A DNA stretch of 23,395 bases from Bacteroidales bacterium (GTDB lineage: Bacteria > Bacteroidota > Bacteroidia > Bacteroidales > Lentimicrobiaceae). Both the position numbers and the translations under genes were made by a program. Under the pieces are notes generated by a model. The model was not told the DNA's origin, did not search any database, and saw only the letters and a list, made by a program, of their open reading frames with translations. Below are positions 14,625 to 22,538 of this stretch, in pieces (position 1 is the stretch's first letter; every line of letters begins with the position of its first letter). The stretch is from contig JALHHH010000041.1 of assembly GCA_022837485.1 (NCBI GenBank), positions 1 to 23,395 on the forward strand. The letters run 5' to 3'.

Positions 14625-15602
14625 ATGAGCTACCGTAAAATATTCTGGGGCGTTCTGCTAGTAATCATTGGGACCCTCTTTATCCTGAAAAACCTGGGGA
14701 TTATATATTTCGACTGGGGAACCATCTGGAGATTATGGCCTCTGATTCTCATCCTTTGGGGCATTTCTCTCATCCCTGTAAAGGATTATCTGAAACTTAT
14801 CTTCTCAATCCTGGCTATAGGATTATCGATTTTGGTTGTCAGCAAGTACGACAAAACCGGTTATTACAGCTTCGGATGGGATAAATCGTATCGCGACAAA
14901 CAGTATAATTACCCCGAAACCGACCGGTGGGACAGTATGTCGGAAACCCAGGAACTTTTTCAGTCGTACGATTCCGCTATCGGAAGGGTTGAACTGAAAC
15001 TGGAAGCCGCCGCCGGAACCTTCCGCCTGGAACCTTCTGCACCGAAGGACAAGCTGATGACCTTTGTTAAAAAAGGCAGTATCGGAAATTACAGTATGAC
15101 CTCACAGGACGAAGGCGACAAGCGGACCATTGAACTCAGCATTCAGGACTCCAGGGTAAAGGTTGACAAAGTTGGCAACTATGTAAGGCTTGGCCTTCAT
15201 CCCGATCCCGTTTGGGATCTCGACCTGGATATCGGAGCCGCATCCATCGATTTTGATCTGAGTAATTATAAGGTAAGCGAACTGGAAGTCGACGGCGGAG
15301 CATCTTCCATCAAACTGAGATTGGGCGATCTGAACGATTACTCATCCGTAAACATCAACGCTGGAGCAGCTACCATCGATCTTTATATTCCTGAAAATGT
15401 TGGCGCTGAACTAAGAACCGAAACCGCCCTTTCGAGCAAAAACTTCAAAGGCTTTAAGAAAATCAGCAACGGTCTTTTCAGGACAGACAATTATACCACA
15501 GCCACCAGGAAAGCCGACATCCGGATCGAAGCCGCCGTTTCTAGCCTGAGCGTTATCCGGTATACAAAAGTCGAACCCGAAACCGAAGAAATTGAAGAAT
15601 AA
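14625..15602 (+). CDS. LiaF-like envelope-stress protein (N-terminal membrane module plus toast-rack domain)
   Basis: This 325-residue protein has three predicted membrane helices near its start (about 4-24, 34-51 and 56-72), in a module similar to the end of the preceding PspC-domain protein (GTLFILKNLGIIYFDW, then LWPLILILWG). Residues about 115-312 form a beta-rich C-terminal domain of the toast-rack/LiaF type. It carries a loose repeat: EAAAGTFRLEP (128), DIGAASIDFDL (202), DGGASSIKLRL (223), NAGAATIDLYI (245) and EAAVSSLSVI (302). In Firmicutes LiaF restrains a histidine kinase; no kinase is encoded here, so the partner is probably the PspC protein. The gene lies 11 bases downstream of it and is followed by the strong terminator at 15660-15698. 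The product ends in an acidic tail. Confidence 0.8.
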   Translation: MSYRKIFWGVLLVIIGTLFILKNLGIIYFDWGTIWRLWPLILILWGISLIPVKDYLKLIFSILAIGLSILVVSKYDKTGYYSFGWDKSYRDKQYNYPETDRWDSMSETQELFQSYDSAIGRVELKLEAAAGTFRLEPSAPKDKLMTFVKKGSIGNYSMTSQDEGDKRTIELSIQDSRVKVDKVGNYVRLGLHPDPVWDLDLDIGAASIDFDLSNYKVSELEVDGGASSIKLRLGDLNDYSSVNINAGAATIDLYIPENVGAELRTETALSSKNFKGFKKISNGLFRTDNYTTATRKADIRIEAAVSSLSVIRYTKVEPETEEIEE

Positions 15603-15659
15603 AGACTTACGGCCAAAAGCCTCACCAGCGTACCGGAATTAAAGAATCCATCAATTCCT

Positions 15660-15698
15660 AAAAAGACACTGCGATCGGATATTTCGCAGTGTCTTTTT
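15660..15698. terminator. Strong bidirectional rho-independent terminator
   Basis: AAAAAGACACTGCG (15660-15673) and CGCAGTGTCTTTTT (15685-15698) form a perfect 14-base stem around an 11-base loop. It has T-runs on both strands and separates the LiaF-like gene (plus) from the alpha/beta hydrolase gene (minus), so it can end both transcripts. Confidence 0.92.
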
Positions 15699-15775
15699 GT
15701 ACATTATAATACGGCTTACCTATTAGCTTAGCAGCTGATAATTCAGAGGTTATTGCGTTTTTACCCTTATTGAAT

Positions 15776-16573
15776 TTATTCTTCCGCTCCGGGAGGAATA
15801 CACTCTTTACCGAGAAAAGTACTGAAATGGCTGCACAATTCGGCAGGTGCTTCGGCATGTACCCAGTGCGAGGCTTTGTCAATGGTCTGAATCTGAGCCG
15901 TCGGGAATAACTTGCGGATCAAAGGGGTATCGGCATCCACGATATAATCCGAACGTCCTCCCCGGATAAACAGCGTTGGGCCTTCATATGTATCCGAACT
16001 TTCCACCCCATCGAATACATAATCCATATTCGCGTTCAGCGCTTCCAGATTTAACCTCCAGTCGAAACTGTGCCGGGTTTTCCGGTATAAATTTTTCATC
16101 ACAAACATTCGGATGCGCCTGTTCGGGATACTGGTTTCGAGCAACTGCTCAACCTCCGCCCGCGAATGCACGGCATCGAAATTTACTGCCATCATGGCGC
16201 TAATCATATCAAAATGAACGTTGCGGCCGGGATATTTTCTGGGACTTATATCGACCACCACCAGTCGCTCTACCATTTCCGGATGCTCCAGTGCGAAGGT
16301 CATAGCAACCTTCCCGCCCATAGAGTGTCCGATAATCATGGGGCGCTCCAGCTTATGTTCCGTAATGAACTCAAGCAGATCGTCGGCCATCGCAAAATAA
16401 TTAAATGTTGCGCTGTGCGGCGACTTTCCATGATTACGCTGATCGGGAATGTAAACCGAAAACTTTTCTGCAAGTTTTTTGCCCAGTGTAACCCAGTTAT
16501 CGGAGACTCCAAAAATCCCGTGAAGGATTATAACCGGCTGTCCTGCACCATAATGGCGGTAGAATAACTTCAT
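15776..16573 (-). CDS. Alpha/beta-fold hydrolase (YbfF-like esterase)
   Basis: This 265-residue cytoplasmic protein has an alpha/beta hydrolase fold and resembles the YbfF esterases, which split short acyl esters. Visible features are the oxyanion segment LHGIFGVSDNWVTLG (about 17-31), DQRNHGKSPHS (44-54), the nucleophile elbow GHSMGGK with Ser84, the acid Asp209 in RGGRSDYIVD and the base His236 in DKASHWVHAEAP. The triad is thus complete. The family is broad, so the natural substrate is unknown. The gene lies 35 bases downstream of pdxJ on the same strand and is probably transcribed with it; there is no obvious metabolic link to vitamin B6. Confidence 0.9.
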   Translation of the reverse strand: MKLFYRHYGAGQPVIILHGIFGVSDNWVTLGKKLAEKFSVYIPDQRNHGKSPHSATFNYFAMADDLLEFITEHKLERPMIIGHSMGGKVAMTFALEHPEMVERLVVVDISPRKYPGRNVHFDMISAMMAVNFDAVHSRAEVEQLLETSIPNRRIRMFVMKNLYRKTRHSFDWRLNLEALNANMDYVFDGVESSDTYEGPTLFIRGGRSDYIVDADTPLIRKLFPTAQIQTIDKASHWVHAEAPAELCSHFSTFLGKECIPPGAEE

Positions 16574-16608
16574 AATTGGAAATTAATAAAAACGAAAGGG
16601 TGCGTAAT

Positions 16609-17337
16609 TTATACCGGAAGCCATGGTTTCAACTCACGAAGATAAAGTTGAATGGTGGTTTCGAGTCCGTAATAAAGAGCATCCGCTATCAATGCGTGAC
16701 CGATGGAAACTTCCAGTATACCCGGAATGGTTTGTACAAAATACCTCAGGTTATCGAGGTTAAGGTCGTGCCCTGCATTCAAGCCGAGACCGGCAGCCGT
16801 AGCAGCACGGGCCGATTCCACGAAGGGTGTGATGGCTTTCTGCCTGTCGGCATGATACCCGGCCGCATAGCTTTCCGTATAAAGCTCCACCCTATCGGTA
16901 CCCGTTAAAGCAGCAGCTTCAGCCATACGAGGATCGGGATCCACGAAAATTGAAGTACGAATGCCATGCTTATGGAATTCAGCGATTATATCGGACAGAT
17001 GATTCCGGTATTTTATGGTATCCCACCCCTGGTTCGATGTAATTGCATCGGGAGCATCGGGAACCAGAGTAACCTGATGCGGCTTTACTTCAAGCACCAG
17101 GTCGATAAACCGGGGCTCGGGATTCCCCTCGATGTTAAATTCTGTGATTACTACAGGTTTCAAATCACGGGCATCCCGATAGCGGATGTGCCGCTCATCG
17201 GGCCTCGGGTGCACGGTAATTCCCTGTGCCCCATAACGTTCACAATCAATTGCAGCTTTTACAACATCCGGAAGGTTCCCTCCCCGGGCATTCCGAAGCG
17301 TTGCAATCTTGTTTATGTTAACGCTCAATTTAGTCAT
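16609..17337 (-). CDS. pdxJ: Pyridoxine 5'-phosphate synthase (PdxJ)
   Basis: PdxJ condenses 1-deoxy-D-xylulose 5-phosphate with 3-amino-2-oxopropyl phosphate to pyridoxine 5'-phosphate, the ring-closing step of the DXP-dependent vitamin B6 pathway. The 242-residue length is normal. Family motifs are the start TKLSVNINKIATLRNARGG, the GITVHPRPDERHIRYRD segment with the catalytic His and Arg residues, VTLVPDAPDAITSNQGWD, and near the end GLGLNAGHDLNLDN and EVSIGHALIADALYYGLE. The ATG at 17335-17337 follows a perfect -7 box at 17357-17364. It heads a two-gene minus-strand operon with the alpha/beta hydrolase. In Bacteroidota pdxJ often lies near nadK, as here. Confidence 0.97.
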   Translation of the reverse strand: MTKLSVNINKIATLRNARGGNLPDVVKAAIDCERYGAQGITVHPRPDERHIRYRDARDLKPVVITEFNIEGNPEPRFIDLVLEVKPHQVTLVPDAPDAITSNQGWDTIKYRNHLSDIIAEFHKHGIRTSIFVDPDPRMAEAAALTGTDRVELYTESYAAGYHADRQKAITPFVESARAATAAGLGLNAGHDLNLDNLRYFVQTIPGILEVSIGHALIADALYYGLETTIQLYLRELKPWLPV

Positions 17338-17356
17338 GGCTTACTACTTTTTACTG

Positions 17357-17364
17357 CAAAGGTA
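17357..17364 (-). promoter_or_regulatory. -7 promoter box (TACCTTTG) for pdxJ
   Basis: On the minus strand TACCTTTG matches TAnnTTTG exactly and lies 19 bases before the pdxJ ATG. No -33 match with good spacing was found. Confidence 0.5.
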
Positions 17365-17496
17365 TTAATTAGTGAAACGTTAACGCCACATATTCCAATC
17401 CTGAGGAGGGATAACAAAGTTACATCCCGGTCTGCGTTCCGATACGGGCATCATATTCTTATATTTCCCGCAAAACACAATCCGGAGTGATTATCT

Positions 17497-17510
17497 GCAG
17501 GTTAACCTGC
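17497..17510. promoter_or_regulatory. Perfect 14-base palindrome between pdxJ and the CBS gene
   Basis: GCAGGTTAACCTGC is its own reverse complement. It sits about 42 bases upstream of the TAAGTTTG box of the CBS gene and about 130 bases upstream of the pdxJ box, a position suited to an activator of the CBS gene. No regulator gene lies nearby. Confidence 0.4.
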
Positions 17511-17551
17511 TTGGAAGTCGAAGGTAAGATTCCGCATATACCTTTTATTCG

Positions 17552-17559
17552 TAAGTTTG
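17552..17559 (+). promoter_or_regulatory. -7 promoter box (TAAGTTTG) for the CBS gene
   Basis: This is an exact TAnnTTTG match, 22 bases before the ATG at 17582. Confidence 0.5.
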
Positions 17560-17581
17560 TACGGTACAAATCAACCCAGCC

Positions 17582-18244
17582 ATGTTAGCAAAAGAACTGA
17601 TCAGCGATGCCATCATGCCTCTGAAGACGTCCGACACGGGTATTACTGCCCTCAACTGGATGGAGGAGTTCAGGGTTTCACACCTTCCGATCGTGAATAA
17701 CAGCGATTTTCTGGGGCTTGTATCGGAGGCTGACATTTACGAGCTGGGTAATTATGAAGAACCTCTTGGAAACCACCCCCTGGGTCTTTATAAACCATAC
17801 GTATTTGAAAATCAACATGTTTATGATGTTATAAGGCAGGTATATGAGCAAAAGCTCACCCTCATTCCCGTGCTTGATCATAAAAATCATTACCTGGGAT
17901 CGATAACACTGCAATGCCTGGTCAAGTATTTTGCCCGCCTTGCAGCCGTTGATAACCCAGGGGGTATTATTGTTCTTGAGATGGGAATCAGGGATTATTC
18001 GCTCAGCGAGATAGCCCGGCTGGTAGAGATGAACGATTCAAGCATACTCAGCCTTTACGTACAAACCCTGCCCGACTCAACACGTATGGAAGTCACCCTT
18101 AAGATCAACCGCATGGATATAGGGTCTATCATACAAACCTTTACACGGTATAATTACAACATCAAAGCTTCGTTTTTCGAAGGCGATTACAACGAAACCC
18201 TGCGCGACCGTTACGATTCGCTGATGAAATTTCTCGAATTATGA
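17582..18244 (+). CDS. CBS-domain pair protein with C-terminal ACT-like domain
   Basis: This 220-residue cytoplasmic protein probably senses an adenine nucleotide or similar ligand. Residues 1-60 (LAKELISDAIMPLKTSDTG, then MEEFRVSHLPIVNNSDFLGLVSEADI) and about 68-122 (YVFENQHVYDVIRQVYEQKLTLIPVLDHKNHYLGSITL) form the two CBS motifs. Residues about 135-215 (GGIIVLEMGIRDYSLSEIARLVEMNDSSIL) look like an ACT-type regulatory fold. There is no enzyme domain. Its stop codon overlaps the start of the BamA-like gene by four bases (ATGA), so translation is coupled. CBS proteins of this form lie near nadK and pdxJ in many Bacteroidota; the reason is unknown. Confidence 0.87.
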   Translation: MLAKELISDAIMPLKTSDTGITALNWMEEFRVSHLPIVNNSDFLGLVSEADIYELGNYEEPLGNHPLGLYKPYVFENQHVYDVIRQVYEQKLTLIPVLDHKNHYLGSITLQCLVKYFARLAAVDNPGGIIVLEMGIRDYSLSEIARLVEMNDSSILSLYVQTLPDSTRMEVTLKINRMDIGSIIQTFTRYNYNIKASFFEGDYNETLRDRYDSLMKFLEL

Positions 18245-19653
18245 GGTTTGCACCGGCAACCTTCCGTTGGATTGTTCTGGTTACTGCATTTATAGCGCTT
18301 TGCAGCGATGCCTCACCGGCCGGATCCGGTGTCGGCACCATTGTTATATCATCCATAAAAACAGAAGGAAACCGAAGGACGCAGGAATACATTATCCTGA
18401 GGGAGCTCACTTTTTCTGTGGGCGACACACTTACCTGCAAACAGCTTGAGCAGGCGCTGAAAATCAGTCAGGACAACCTGATACGGCTTTCGCTTTTTCA
18501 TTTTGCCGTTATCACGGCACATCCATCGACCGACAACACACTTACGGACATTAACATTTCCCTTACCGAACGCTGGTATACCTGGCTATGGCCGGTTTTT
18601 GAAATTGCCGACAGAAATCCGAATGCCTGGCTCGAAAACGGGGACCCCGGGCGCATTTCCTACGGCTTGTTTTTTCAGCAGGAGAATTTCAGAGGGAGAA
18701 TGGAGAGAGTACATTTGCGCTTTAAGGCCGGTTATCAGCAGCAGCTGGGACTGCTTTACGAAGCTCCCTACCTGAACCGTAAAAAAACACTAGGTGCCGG
18801 GGTAATGGTAACACTGGGAAGGGAACGGGAGACGGCAATAAAAACGCTCGACGACCGCCTTATATATCACCGGAACGAGGACTTTCTGCGCTGGTACACA
18901 GGGGCAGACCTGTTTTTCCGATACCGTCCGGGAATTAATCTTAGCCATACTTTAACTGCACAGCTGTACGGCTATCGCTTCAGCGACACTTTGCTTTCGC
19001 TGAATCCGGATTACGCCGGAACCGATGATGGAAAAATTGCCATACCACGGCTATCTTATCTGTTAAAAGCCGATTTTCGCGACCAGCGGGGCTATCCCTT
19101 ACGGGGATGGTATGCCGATGCCCTGCTCGAATGGACCGGAATACTGCCAGCATCCGATTTCAACTACCTTACGCTGCGGTCGTCGGCCCGAAACCATGTT
19201 TCGCTACACAGGCGATGGAACCTGGCAGCAGGGGCAGCAATAAAAATTTCAACGGCAGGCACGAAACCCTGGTTCCTGAACCAGGCACTGGGATACGGCC
19301 GCGACTACGTAAGGGGATACGAGTATAAGGTTATTGATGGCGATAACTTCTGGATCACGAAAGTGAATCTGAAATATGCACTTCTGGATGAGAAAATAAT
19401 CAAACTAAATAAAATAAAGTCCAGGCAATTCAACACCATACCTTTCTCGGTATATGCAGGGATATATGCCGATGCCGGACAGGCATGGACAAAAGGCAAA
19501 GAGGAAAACGCCAGTCTGAGGCGAAGTGTACTCACCGGAGCCGGACTTGGAATTGACTTTGTAACCTATTACGACAAGGTAGTGCGTACCGAATTTTCGG
19601 TAAACCGTGAAGGACAGGCAGGCTTTTTCGTTCATTTTATGGCAGCCATCTGA
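18241..19653 (+). CDS. BamA/TamA-family outer-membrane protein with one POTRA domain
   Basis: This 470-residue outer-membrane protein has a signal peptide (MRFAPATFRWIVLVTAFIALCSDASPA). One POTRA-like domain follows at about 33-115 (SSIKTEGNRRTQEYIILRELTFSVGDTLT, ending NISLTERWYTWLWP). The rest (about 120-470) is a 16-strand-type beta-barrel with aromatic girdles and the late YGRDYVRGYEYKVIDGDNFWITK segment, which matches the conserved GGxxxVRGY-type part of the family. It is much shorter than true BamA (five POTRA domains), whose gene begins at 22535. It may be a dedicated assembly or lipid-export barrel, or an independent porin. It is translationally coupled to the CBS gene, and 125 bases separate it from nadK. 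Confidence 0.82.
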   Translation: MRFAPATFRWIVLVTAFIALCSDASPAGSGVGTIVISSIKTEGNRRTQEYIILRELTFSVGDTLTCKQLEQALKISQDNLIRLSLFHFAVITAHPSTDNTLTDINISLTERWYTWLWPVFEIADRNPNAWLENGDPGRISYGLFFQQENFRGRMERVHLRFKAGYQQQLGLLYEAPYLNRKKTLGAGVMVTLGRERETAIKTLDDRLIYHRNEDFLRWYTGADLFFRYRPGINLSHTLTAQLYGYRFSDTLLSLNPDYAGTDDGKIAIPRLSYLLKADFRDQRGYPLRGWYADALLEWTGILPASDFNYLTLRSSARNHVSLHRRWNLAAGAAIKISTAGTKPWFLNQALGYGRDYVRGYEYKVIDGDNFWITKVNLKYALLDEKIIKLNKIKSRQFNTIPFSVYAGIYADAGQAWTKGKEENASLRRSVLTGAGLGIDFVTYYDKVVRTEFSVNREGQAGFFVHFMAAI

Positions 19654-19674
19654 CCGAAACCAACGGCGGAATTG

Positions 19675-19682
19675 TACATTTG
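19675..19682 (+). promoter_or_regulatory. -7 promoter box (TACATTTG) for nadK
   Basis: This is an exact TAnnTTTG match just after the BamA-like gene, 96 bases before nadK, implying a leader of about 90 bases. Confidence 0.45.
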
Positions 19683-19778
19683 CAGAATAAAGCTGCTGTT
19701 TGAAAGTTGTTATGCATGCATTTCGCTTCAACCTGACGGTTATCGCATACATACAGCTGCTTTAATAAACTTTTTACC

Positions 19779-20657
19779 ATGAAAATTGCTCTTTTCGGAA
19801 AGACATTTGCTGAAGATCTGCTGTTTTATTTCCAGCAGCTGGTAGAAATTCTCGACCGGCATAAAGTCAGCATATTGATACACGAACCTTTTTATGATTT
19901 TGTAAAAAGCAGAATACAGTTTTCGGGTGAGCCTCTCACCTTCAGCAGGCACGATGAGCTTCGCGGGAATGCGGATTTTTTGTTTTCTATTGGGGGCGAC
20001 GGCACCATGCTTGATGCCATCACCCTTATCAGGGACTCCGGAATTCCGCTGATGGGGATAAATCTGGGTCGTATGGGATTTCTTTCGAGCATTTCGAAAA
20101 ACGAGATAAACCAGGCGGTTGCTGCTTTATTGAAAGGCGAATATACCCTCGACAAACGCTCTATGCTGTGTGTGGAAACACCGGAAAACCTGTTTGGTGA
20201 GATCAATTATGCGCTTAATGAGTTAACGGTCAACAAGAAAGATACCGGATCGATGATACTGGTACATGTGTATGTTGACGATTTACTGTTAAACTCCTAC
20301 TGGGCCGACGGACTTATTGTTGCGACACCTACCGGTTCCACGGCATATTCGCTGAGTTGCAACGGTCCGATTATAACGCCTGACTCCGAGAATTTTGTGA
20401 TTACGCCCATTGCAACGCACAATTTAACCGTGCGGCCTGTCGTTATCCCTGACAAAAGTGTGATAAGGCTAAAGGTTGAGGGACGGATGTCGCAGTACCT
20501 TGTCGGGCTTGATTCCCGGAATGCAATCATCGACTCTGCTACAGAAATAGTGGTTAAGAAGGAAAAATTCTTTATAAACCTTGTACAACGTACCGGCGAT
20601 AATTTCTTCACCACCATCAGGCAAAAACTGATGTGGGGGCGCGATGTCCGCAACTAA
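19779..20657 (+). CDS. nadK: NAD kinase (NadK)
   Basis: NAD kinase phosphorylates NAD to NADP using ATP or polyphosphate and is the only route to NADP. The 292-residue length is usual. Motifs seen are IGGDGTMLDAI at residues 71-81 (catalytic Asp in GGDGT), GINLGRMGFLS at about 93-103, a central NELTVNKKD, and WADGLIVATPTGSTAYSLSCNGPI near residue 180, which binds the second nucleotide. HNLTVRPVVIPD is also typical. The ATG at 19779 follows a TACATTTG promoter box. It is followed at a distance of 142 bases by the PorG-like gene, which has its own promoter box. Confidence 0.97.
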   Translation: MKIALFGKTFAEDLLFYFQQLVEILDRHKVSILIHEPFYDFVKSRIQFSGEPLTFSRHDELRGNADFLFSIGGDGTMLDAITLIRDSGIPLMGINLGRMGFLSSISKNEINQAVAALLKGEYTLDKRSMLCVETPENLFGEINYALNELTVNKKDTGSMILVHVYVDDLLLNSYWADGLIVATPTGSTAYSLSCNGPIITPDSENFVITPIATHNLTVRPVVIPDKSVIRLKVEGRMSQYLVGLDSRNAIIDSATEIVVKKEKFFINLVQRTGDNFFTTIRQKLMWGRDVRN

Positions 20658-20702
20658 ACCGTTGCCTTCAGTCATTCATGCTTTTCGGCTCAATATTTTT
20701 TT

Positions 20703-20710
20703 TACTTTTG
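20703..20710 (+). promoter_or_regulatory. -7 promoter box (TACTTTTG) for the PorG-like gene
   Basis: This is an exact TAnnTTTG match, 89 bases before the ATG at 20800. It is preceded by a T-rich run, but no clear -33 TTTG is seen. Confidence 0.5.
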
Positions 20711-20799
20711 CAAGCCAAATCAGGTGCTTAAAGATAGTGTTCCGCATTTACCGGGCACATAAAATACCCTGGCCGTAAAAGTACAGCCTTGAACGACCT

Positions 20800-21618
20800 A
20801 TGAAAAAAACGCTGCTTTTATCCTTATTTATCCTTTTCATTACCCGGTTCGCAGGGGCACAGCAGTATGCCGAAATCGGCATCAGCGGAGGCGGATCCTA
20901 TTATCTTGGCGACCTGAACCCGGGCGGTCAGTTTCTGATGACAAGTCCTGCTTTCGGCGGATTCCTCAGGCACAATTTTAATGAGCGGATTGCAGTCAGA
21001 GGATCGCTGATGTACGGAACTGTAAAAGGCGACGACGCGGTCAGCAAGATCAACCCGAACCGTAACCTTAATTTTACCTCTCATATTACGGATATCTCCG
21101 GCGTCTTTGAATTCAATTTCCTGGAATACTTTATCGGCAGTCTGAGGCATTTTGTTACACCGTACATGTATGCCGGAGCTTCGGTATTTTTCTTTAACCC
21201 GAAAGCAACGTATAATGGGGTTACACAGGAGCTCCAGCCACTCAATACCGAAGGTCAGGGCAACTCAAATTTCCCCGGTCGCAAGCCTTATCGCAGAACC
21301 GGATTCTCCATTCCATTCGGCATAGGGGTAAAATACAGTCTGAACGACTTCATCGGAATGTCGGCCGACTGGACCATGCACAAGGCATTTACCGATTACA
21401 TCGATGACGTGAGTACCACCTATTACCTTGATCTTAAAGGAACAGATCCCGGAGAAGCGGAAATACCGGAACTTTTTTCGGATCCAACACTGAATCATAC
21501 AAAAGGAATGCAGCGCGGAGATTCAAAGTACAACGACTGGTTTTCATTTCTGAGTGTAAGTGTATCGCTCAGGCTCAATTATCTGAACAAACAGCGGTGT
21601 TTGAACATATATTACTGA
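20800..21618 (+). CDS. DUF6089/PorG-like outer-membrane beta-barrel protein
   Basis: This 272-residue protein has a signal peptide (MKKTLLLSLFILFITRFAGA, cut before QQ) and then a small beta-barrel. The start YAEIGISGGGSYYLGDLNPGG is typical of DUF6089 proteins, which include PorG, a component tied to the type IX secretion system in Porphyromonas. Later segments (FGGFLRHNFNERIAVRGSLMYG, PYMYAGASVFFFNP, GIGVKYSLNDFIGMSADWTMH) are the alternating strands and turns of an eight-strand-like barrel. It lies between nadK and uppS, an order common in Bacteroidota. Whether this organism has a type IX system cannot be told here, because no other Por gene or CTD-bearing cargo is visible; it could equally serve envelope structure. 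Confidence 0.8.
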   Translation: MKKTLLLSLFILFITRFAGAQQYAEIGISGGGSYYLGDLNPGGQFLMTSPAFGGFLRHNFNERIAVRGSLMYGTVKGDDAVSKINPNRNLNFTSHITDISGVFEFNFLEYFIGSLRHFVTPYMYAGASVFFFNPKATYNGVTQELQPLNTEGQGNSNFPGRKPYRRTGFSIPFGIGVKYSLNDFIGMSADWTMHKAFTDYIDDVSTTYYLDLKGTDPGEAEIPELFSDPTLNHTKGMQRGDSKYNDWFSFLSVSVSLRLNYLNKQRCLNIYY

Positions 21619-21671
21619 TTTGCTTGAAGAGCTAAATGGTGTTAACTGCGGCACGTTCACCGATAATAAAA

Positions 21672-21734
21672 ATCCGGATTATTTGACCGTGAAACATGCT
21701 GTTGTATTGATTAACAATAATTAACATCCGGATT
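21672..21734. repeat. Paired ATCCGGATT repeats upstream of uppS
   Basis: ATCCGGATT occurs at 21672-21680 and 21726-21734, in the same orientation, 54 bases apart; the core ATCCGGAT is palindromic. Both copies lie in the 164-base gap before uppS and may be a pair of regulator sites. The AT-rich stretch between them includes ATTAACAATAATTAA (21710-21724), which is also present at 5192-5206. Confidence 0.3.
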
Positions 21735-21762
21735 GTATGTTATTACCAAATAGACGGTAATT

Positions 21763-21770
21763 TAGTTTCG
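21763..21770 (+). promoter_or_regulatory. Near-consensus -7 box (TAGTTTCG) for uppS
   Basis: This box differs from TAnnTTTG by one base and lies 12 bases before the uppS ATG. It is weaker evidence than the other boxes, though no other candidate is closer. Confidence 0.3.
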
Positions 21771-21782
21771 TGATTCTGAAGA

Positions 21783-22538
21783 ATGGATCTTAAAGATAAA
21801 ATCGACCTTACCAGGCTGCCCGGGCACATTGCCGTCATCATGGACGGGAATGGACGCTGGGCGAAAAACCGTGGTGAAGTCAGGGTATTCGGCCATCGCA
21901 ACGGGGTGGAAGCAGTGAGGCAGACTGCCACTGCAGCCGCGGAGCTTGGGATACGGCACTTAACTCTCTATGCCTTCTCAACCGAGAACTGGAAAAGACC
22001 AAAATGCGAGGTAGATGCTTTAATGAATCTGCTGGTTGCTTCCCTCAGTTCCGAATTGGGCACACTGATGGATAACAATATCCGGCTCAAAGCCATAGGC
22101 GATCTTTGCCATTTGCAAAAGAATTGTTTCGCGCAATTGCAGGAAACGATGGCCAAAACAGCGGGCAATACCCGCATGGATCTAATCCTTGCCCTAAATT
22201 ACAGCGGCCGTTGGGAGATTACCGAAGCCGCACGTAAAATAGCCGGCGATATTGAGCAGGGTAAAATCACAAAAAACGACGTTGACCAGGATCTTTTCAG
22301 CACCTATCTCGATACTTCCGAAATTCCCGACCCGGAATTGCTCATCAGAACCAGCGGTGAATACCGGATCAGCAATTTTCTGCTCTGGCAGCTGGCTTAT
22401 GCTGAATTGTGCTTCTCACCAAAACTATGGCCCGACTTCAGAAAGGATGACCTTTACGAAGCTATACTGGATTATCAGCACCGCGAACGGCGCTTCGGCA
22501 TGACAAGTGAACAAATTAAACCTTTGACCAATCAATGA
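21783..22538 (+). CDS. uppS: Undecaprenyl diphosphate synthase / isoprenyl transferase (UppS)
   Basis: UppS extends farnesyl diphosphate with isopentenyl diphosphate in cis to make the C55 carrier lipid for peptidoglycan and other surface glycans. The 251-residue protein has the family's order of motifs: HIAVIMDGNGRWAKNRG with the catalytic Asp (about 16-32), GHRNGVEAVRQT, LTLYAFSTENWKRP, and near the end PELLIRTSGEYRISNFLLWQLAYAELCF with the substrate-binding RTSGE and SNFLLWQ segments. The end overlaps the start of bamA by four bases (ATGA), so uppS and bamA are translationally coupled, a common Bacteroidota order. Confidence 0.97.
   Translation: MDLKDKIDLTRLPGHIAVIMDGNGRWAKNRGEVRVFGHRNGVEAVRQTATAAAELGIRHLTLYAFSTENWKRPKCEVDALMNLLVASLSSELGTLMDNNIRLKAIGDLCHLQKNCFAQLQETMAKTAGNTRMDLILALNYSGRWEITEAARKIAGDIEQGKITKNDVDQDLFSTYLDTSEIPDPELLIRTSGEYRISNFLLWQLAYAELCFSPKLWPDFRKDDLYEAILDYQHRERRFGMTSEQIKPLTNQ

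Noticed and set aside
18241..19653. This gene as the true BamA
   Set aside because: It has one POTRA domain and 470 residues, while a gene with several POTRA domains starts at 22535 in the usual place after uppS.
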